A stretch of 45,099 nt of DNA from the NCBI GenBank assembly GCA_002320245.1, contig DCKD01000050.1:1-45099 (forward strand), in the 5' to 3' direction. The translations under genes were made by a program, and so were the position numbers. Shown here one piece after another: positions 40,982-45,099 of the stretch (the first letter of the stretch is position 1; every line of letters begins with the position of its first letter). The notes under the pieces are model-generated. The model did not search any database and had not been told where the DNA came from. It was given only the letters and a program-made list of their open reading frames with translations. The stretch comes from Lachnospiraceae bacterium UBA1683 (GTDB taxonomy: Bacteria > Bacillota > Clostridia > Lachnospirales > Lachnospiraceae).

Positions 40982-42038
40982 AATATTGTTCCTCCCTGTC
41001 CAACTCCATATAACTTTCCAACTCTTGGATTCTGTCCAAACGGTTTCTTTTTATAACACGAGCGGAACTATCGATTAATTCAAACCCTTCCAGCTCCTCG
41101 TCTGTGCATGGAATCAGGTTTTCTGTAATATCCGAACTATAACTACAGTATCCCAACGTATTTTTCATCTTTTCATAAATATGAGGAATATCCTCGTATG
41201 CACAAATTTTTTCAGAATAGGAACAAGTCAATGTCTTATCGATTGTCCGTGAAAAACCATGTTGAATATACTCAAGTCTGCCATCCAAAGCAGCATTTGA
41301 ATCTATCTTTCTCTGCAATATCCAGAACAAAGGAAATTTTGTACCCTCATACAAATAAGATGCCGATTCAAAATCCGCCGATAAATACTTTTCTCCAATG
41401 GAATACACAAAGCGAGAATACTTTTCCAACTCTTTCGGCTTAATGTCAAATGGCAGTCCATCAATTATCATTCCAACTAGATATACTGGTTTTGCCGGAT
41501 CTATCCTTATTTCTGCATATTGGAAATCCTCCTGTATATCAGAGACTGTATCATCCCCCCCATTTAAATAAGTATTCAGGTAATTGTTCTGCAACAGCGG
41601 GATTGCTTTTATATTTGTAGCAATCGCCTGATTCAAAAGTTCCTGCTCATGAAATTCCTGTTCCAGTTCTTCAATCGCCTGCAAAACGGTGTTTACTATT
41701 TTTTCAGTCGGCTCCATTTTTGTAATGAATCTGGCATGTGTATCCTGTGCAATCGCATAAGCATATTGAAACTCCATATAACCAGACAGAAAAATGATTT
41801 GTGTTTTTGACCATTGTTCCCGTATTCTGTGATACATATCAATACCGGACATCTGAGGCATCTGCACATCCGTAATCACAATATCGAATTTGTATTGCTC
41901 AAAAAGTTCCAGTGCCTCTTTGGAAGAATATACTGTATAAATATCTACATCCGCATACTCCGCCAACCCATTTTCAAGCATTCTCTGAAAATACTCTATG
42001 ACATCTTGTTCGTCATCCACTAACAATATACTATACAT
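40899..42038 (-). pseudogene. Receiver half of a frameshifted YesN response regulator
   Basis: A 379-aa frame with a CheY-like receiver (D8, D9, phospho-acceptor D57 in VITDVQMP, SGY and a conserved lysine) and the long middle region of YesN regulators. It runs out in 8 unrelated residues after KEWKG and lacks the DNA-binding domain, which continues in the next frame. The ATG at 42038 follows GGAGGAAAA. If the shift is real, this strain cannot activate the glycan operon normally; a sequencing indel or a switchable run are alternatives. Confidence 0.82.
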
Positions 42039-42084
42039 TTTTCCTCCTAATCCGAACCACACTCTCTCATCACAGTGTTCTATG

Positions 42085-43839
42085 TTATTTTTCTAATCCT
42101 ATTGATATCTTTACCTTTAATCCCCCTAATACACTTCTCTCCAGAATCAACCCACCATTCTCTCCATAAACAATTTTTAACCGTTGATGAATATTCTTAA
42201 TTCCTGTTACTTCCTGTTTTGTATCACTCAAACGCAAGCTCAACTCCGAAATTTGCTCATCTGAAATCTCTTTTCCATTATCTTCTATGATAATAAATAA
42301 CTGATCTTCCTGGGTCTGATAGGAAAGTTTCATAACCGTAATATCCTCACTCTTTTCTACTGCATAATGGAAAACATTTTCTATAATCGGCTGAATAATC
42401 AGTCTTGGCACAAGAATATCTTTGTAACAATCCGGAAGAGGTTCTATCTCTTTTCTGAAAACTCTTTTGAATCTCACCTGCTGAATATCCGCATAAATTT
42501 CAGCATGACGTACTTCTTGCGCAAGAGGGATATGCTCCTCACTATTTCGCGTGATAAACATGAAATACTCACCAAGCTGCCTAGAAAACTTCGCAGCAAA
42601 TTCATCATCGCCCATCATAATCCGATTACTGAGCGTCAAAAAACTATTATACAAGAAATGGGGCGCAATCTGACTTTGAAGCTGTTTAAGCTGTGCTTTC
42701 TGCAAAAGAATTTCCTGTTGGTAATTTAATTCTATCTGTGTTTTCAACTTTGCTGTCATCTGATTAAATCTGCTGTAAATGTCTTGAAATTCATCATATC
42801 CATTGTGCTGAATCGCAATATCAAAATTACCTTCCTCTACATCTGCAAATCCTTCGGTCAACTTCTTCAAAGGCGTATGTATCATCCGATACATCATAAC
42901 AAGGAAAACACATCCGCATACCAGAATTCCTCCTATCAAAAAATACATAATGTTCCGATAGAAATTTAGAACCTTAAACAATTCCCCTTGCTCAACATAC
43001 GTGACACATAAAAAATCTGACTTCAAAAGATCTTGTGCAGCAATCAGATATCCTGCACAGCTACCATTATAACCATCCAGCTCATTGCTGTTTTCAATTA
43101 TCTTTCTTACTTCGTCAGGGCACTCCCCGATAATGCTTCTATTTTCTTTGTCTACTAATATCTTTTTCTGGCTGTTTTCCTCAGTTGTATTATTCATATA
43201 CTGCATCAATGCATCCTCATCTACAATCGCCTGAAGAAGAAAATCTGGTTTGAGATTTTCCTTATAGTAAAACATAGGATATTCTACAGTAACTGCAAGT
43301 TGATCTTCATAATAAATAAGCTGTCCCTTCTTTTTCTCTGGATATCGTGCAACAAATAACGCATCATCTTCATTCATTTGCCTGACGCTATTGGATAGAA
43401 TCACAAAATTACTATCTGGAATGATTAAATATAATTCTTCTATAAATCTACTGCTCTCCAGAATGGATGACAACATATCCTGAATATTTAATATCGACTC
43501 AATTTTCTCTACTTCCGAAGCGTTCTCTGCCAGTTCACTTAATATCTTTGCATTTTTCAATTCTGCAATTTTATATTGTAATATCACAATTCGATTTGTT
43601 TCATCTTGTATTTCCTTTGCAACATTGGCATTTTGTGTCCGCATTGTTTTGACCACTTCTTCTTTTACCAACGAAACGCCTTTCATATAAACAGCAAATA
43701 AAAAAGTAGTTACGATTAAAATAATAAGTAAAAATATCATTACAAGTTTCCGATATATACTTTTCTTTTTTAATATAAATCGTTTCAATTTCATAGTACA
43801 TTGTTTTATCTTAATTGTATCAAACCAACCAGAAATCAT
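42085..43839 (-). CDS. YesM-family sensor histidine kinase
   Basis: A 584-aa membrane kinase. It has two membrane helices (about 33-53 and 298-318) flanking an extracellular dCache-like sensor, then HAMP (about 318-370) and a His_kinase domain with the phospho-acceptor H394 in IAPHFLYN. The ATPase has PIIENVFHYA and EDNGKEIS boxes. It should phosphorylate the YesN-type regulator downstream in response to extracellular sugar or transporter state. The start is uncertain: ATG at 43839 overlaps an upstream leader frame, and an ATG at 43794 (MKLKRFILKKK) fits family N-termini but has no clear ribosome binding site. Confidence 0.9.
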   Translation of the reverse strand: MISGWFDTIKIKQCTMKLKRFILKKKSIYRKLVMIFLLIILIVTTFLFAVYMKGVSLVKEEVVKTMRTQNANVAKEIQDETNRIVILQYKIAELKNAKILSELAENASEVEKIESILNIQDMLSSILESSRFIEELYLIIPDSNFVILSNSVRQMNEDDALFVARYPEKKKGQLIYYEDQLAVTVEYPMFYYKENLKPDFLLQAIVDEDALMQYMNNTTEENSQKKILVDKENRSIIGECPDEVRKIIENSNELDGYNGSCAGYLIAAQDLLKSDFLCVTYVEQGELFKVLNFYRNIMYFLIGGILVCGCVFLVMMYRMIHTPLKKLTEGFADVEEGNFDIAIQHNGYDEFQDIYSRFNQMTAKLKTQIELNYQQEILLQKAQLKQLQSQIAPHFLYNSFLTLSNRIMMGDDEFAAKFSRQLGEYFMFITRNSEEHIPLAQEVRHAEIYADIQQVRFKRVFRKEIEPLPDCYKDILVPRLIIQPIIENVFHYAVEKSEDITVMKLSYQTQEDQLFIIIEDNGKEISDEQISELSLRLSDTKQEVTGIKNIHQRLKIVYGENGGLILERSVLGGLKVKISIGLEK

Positions 43840-43921
43840 CTAGTCCAAGCTTATATTTACTGACAATTAGCATAAAAAGATCTTTTACGCTCCACATTGT
43901 TGCAGTTCGCAAAAGATCCAT
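43820..43921 (-). CDS. Putative 33-aa leader peptide before the sensor kinase
   Basis: A short frame, MDLLRTATMWSVKDLF onward, begins six bases after TAGGAG, the best ribosome binding site of the region. It ends at 43820, overlapping the kinase's first codons, so it could couple kinase translation. A terminator-like hairpin lies inside it. No homology is recognised, and a chance frame is possible. Confidence 0.35.
   Translation of the reverse strand: MDLLRTATMWSVKDLFMLIVSKYKLGLDDFWLV
43874..43918 (-). terminator. Terminator-like hairpin in the leader of the sensor kinase gene
   Basis: GATCTTTTGCG (43908-43918 on the minus strand) and CGTAAAAGATC (43879-43889) pair over 11 bp with one wobble, followed by TTTTT. 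It comes after the leader's ribosome binding site and before the kinase, so it could be an attenuator rather than the terminator of an upstream gene. Confidence 0.5.
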
Positions 43922-43974
43922 TTTTCTCCTATATGATTCCTTTTTTTGATTTAGTTACATATTTTATTTATATT

Positions 43975-44012
43975 ATGTGTTACACTACATCGTATTACAT
44001 ATGTATTACACT
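43975..44012. promoter_or_regulatory. Three GTAATAC-like repeats upstream of the sensor kinase
   Basis: The minus strand carries GTGTAATACAT, ATGTAATACGAT and GTGTAACACAT within 38 bases. This could be an operator for the kinase/regulator genes. No -35 or -10 pair is obvious, and the stretch 43935-44023 otherwise contains only A/T-rich sequence. Confidence 0.3.
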
Positions 44013-44023
44013 ATTATTTTGCT

Positions 44024-44164
44024 CTATCTTTGCTTCCAGCACCTGTAAATATGATAACCGATAAATCCAAATGCAACAACTTTCCCAGCCAATCCATAAT
44101 TCATCAGTTCCAAAAAAACAAATACTGCAAGGGCTGCCAAAAATACCTTTTCCTTTTTTCTCAT
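44024..44164 (-). CDS. Small membrane protein, 46 aa
   Basis: The frame MRKKEKVFLAALAVFVF onward encodes one or two membrane helices and ends YRCWKQR. It starts 2 bp after the stop of the broken gene upstream, so translation may be coupled, but no ribosome binding site is visible. The composition (positive N-terminus, hydrophobic core) is that of a real small membrane protein. I do not recognise a family. Confidence 0.4.
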   Translation of the reverse strand: MRKKEKVFLAALAVFVFLELMNYGLAGKVVAFGFIGYHIYRCWKQR

Positions 44165-44166
44165 AA

Positions 44167-44724
44167 TCAGAAAAAGGAATATGCAAGCTGGGATGAAACA
44201 CTTCCCGGTAATTTCATCTCCGCGGATGCATCCGGTCCCTGTTTTAAAGATGTTACTCGCACCAGACTCTGCATAATATTATAATTTGCACTTTTTAAAG
44301 AGCCTTCCGCCGTATAATAAATATGTTCCAGCATATCTTCCGGGAACACATTACATATGATTGTACTCATCTTTCGAAAATCTTCCATATCTTCGCATAC
44401 CACGATTAACTGTACCCGTCAAGATTCTTTTTCACTAATCTGTCCCATATATGCACGCAGTCCGTGTACTTTTCTCAACAGATACCGTTCCCACTCCTCC
44501 TTTGTGAAGCGCTTCAGATCAACTCTGGTAAACAGTGGTTCTAATATCGTAATGAATCGCTCACCATTCACTTCATGCGTCAGTTTTGAATTAAAGGTAA
44601 GCCTTCCTTCCCCATCACGGTAATCCGGCATAAAATCAAAGGTCTTCAGATAGGAACTCTTCATCAGTTCCGAACTTACCAATGAAGCTGCCGCCCTTTC
44701 CAAGATTTCAATCCCTGTCACCAT
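44167..44724 (-). pseudogene. Unrecognised gene broken by one in-frame stop
   Basis: One continuous frame of about 185 codons, MVTGIEILERAAASLVSSELM onward, is interrupted by a single TGA at 44419-44421 (after QISEKES). It then continues RVQLIVVCEDMEDFRKMST to a natural stop at 44167. Both halves look coding and keep the same frame, so this is one gene with a nonsense mutation or a sequencing error. No ribosome binding site precedes the first ATG, so the 5' end may also be lost. I do not recognise the family. Confidence 0.55.
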
Positions 44725-44947
44725 TGTCTTAACAAACTCTAGTATACAGGTAAATCCACGTTGCTACAAATGTGGGGTCACTTCATATTATCTATTTCGT
44801 AAAACGCTACCCATGCACGGCATCGTTGTATTCGGCCACTCAGAGCCGTATCTTTCTGGTTTGCATATGAAAAAATGCCGAAGAAAGATAAAAATAAGAC
44901 GAGACAGCACACAATTGCACCATCCCGCTCGCCCCATACGGATTTTC

Positions 44948-45099
44948 TCAGACCCTGATAAAATCGGCATACCAGAAAACAACATCCTGCACCTGATAAA
45001 GTTCCGACTCCCTGCTAACCGTTCTCCACTCTTTTTTATAATAATAGAACCACTTCTCCAAATCAGCCGCCAGACTCCAATGCTCCTGCCTCTTATGCT
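44948..45099 (-). CDS. C-terminal end of a gene that continues past the window
   Basis: The last 49 codons of a minus-strand gene enter from the right edge and stop at 44948. The sequence (EHWSLAADLEKWFYYYKKEW, then TVSRESELYQVQDVVFWYADFIR) is aromatic and helical and is clearly protein-like. It could be the end of a glycosidase, given the neighbouring locus, but I cannot assign it. The 44725-44947 gap holds no supportable gene. Confidence 0.5.
   Translation of the reverse strand, partial: HKRQEHWSLAADLEKWFYYYKKEWRTVSRESELYQVQDVVFWYADFIRV

Noticed and set aside
44788..44985. A 65-aa minus-strand protein near the right edge
   Set aside because: It overlaps the clearly protein-like C-terminal fragment in another frame and has no supporting start signal.

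Overview
The window looks like chromosome of a gut Lachnospiraceae-type Firmicute (the Mediterraneibacter/Ruminococcus gnavus, Blautia, Dorea neighbourhood). Reasons are moderate GC, strong AGGAGG-like ribosome binding sites, Lachnospiraceae-style families (UPF0397 ECF component, DUF1934, LplA/YesM/YesN sets), a truncated spoIIID (an endospore-former gene) and a host-glycan locus. Nearly every gene lies on the minus strand; one small membrane-protein gene is on the plus strand.

Region 1, about 0.3-11.4 kb, is a defence island. Transcribed right to left it holds a SWIM zinc-finger protein, a 108-aa protein, hsdM, hsdS, a DUF3791-DUF3990-small ORF cassette, a silent hsdS half-gene, hsdR and a tyrosine recombinase. 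The recombinase gene sits between perfect 13-bp inverted repeats. Their core also occurs in the WEQRK-coding repeats of hsdS and of the silent half, so this looks like a recombinase-shuffled, phase-variable type I restriction system. The DUF3791/DUF3990 module sits in the hsdS-hsdR gap, the slot that PrrC occupies in EcoprrI. A 53-codon stump of spoIIID lies just upstream.

Region 2, 11.7-17.9 kb, is potassium homeostasis: ktrB, ktrA, a tiny membrane protein, kdpD and kdpE, apparently one operon. No kdpABC is present, but a 69-codon kdpB scar with a mutated phosphorylation motif remains upstream. The Kdp sensor pair has probably been re-wired to the Ktr transporter.

Region 3, 17.9-24.9 kb, is an energy-coupling-factor transporter locus. 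It contains a UPF0397 S component, a SAM hydroxide adenosyltransferase (DUF62), EcfT, a fused double-ATPase EcfA, an unusual GNAT-GntR-UTRA fusion and a second DUF62 enzyme. I read it as uptake or salvage of a SAM-related or adenosine-related compound under an unusual acyltransferase-fused regulator; the substrate is not known.

Region 4, 25.0-31.2 kb, is mostly housekeeping: a LacX-like aldose epimerase, a trigger-factor-like lipoprotein isomerase, cardiolipin synthase, a membrane-anchored hypothetical protein, DUF1934 and glutamate racemase. Several strongly folding intergenic repeat elements occur between 15.9 and 31.5 kb.

Region 5, 31.4-43.9 kb, is a host-glycan utilisation locus. It has a GH110 alpha-1,3-galactosidase and a GH95 alpha-1,2-fucosidase, both without signal peptides, two ABC permeases, two solute-binding lipoproteins, and a YesM/YesN two-component system whose regulator is split by a frameshift. 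The enzyme pair matches the two terminal sugars of blood group B antigen. The right end (44.0-45.1 kb) holds broken or partial genes that I do not recognise.
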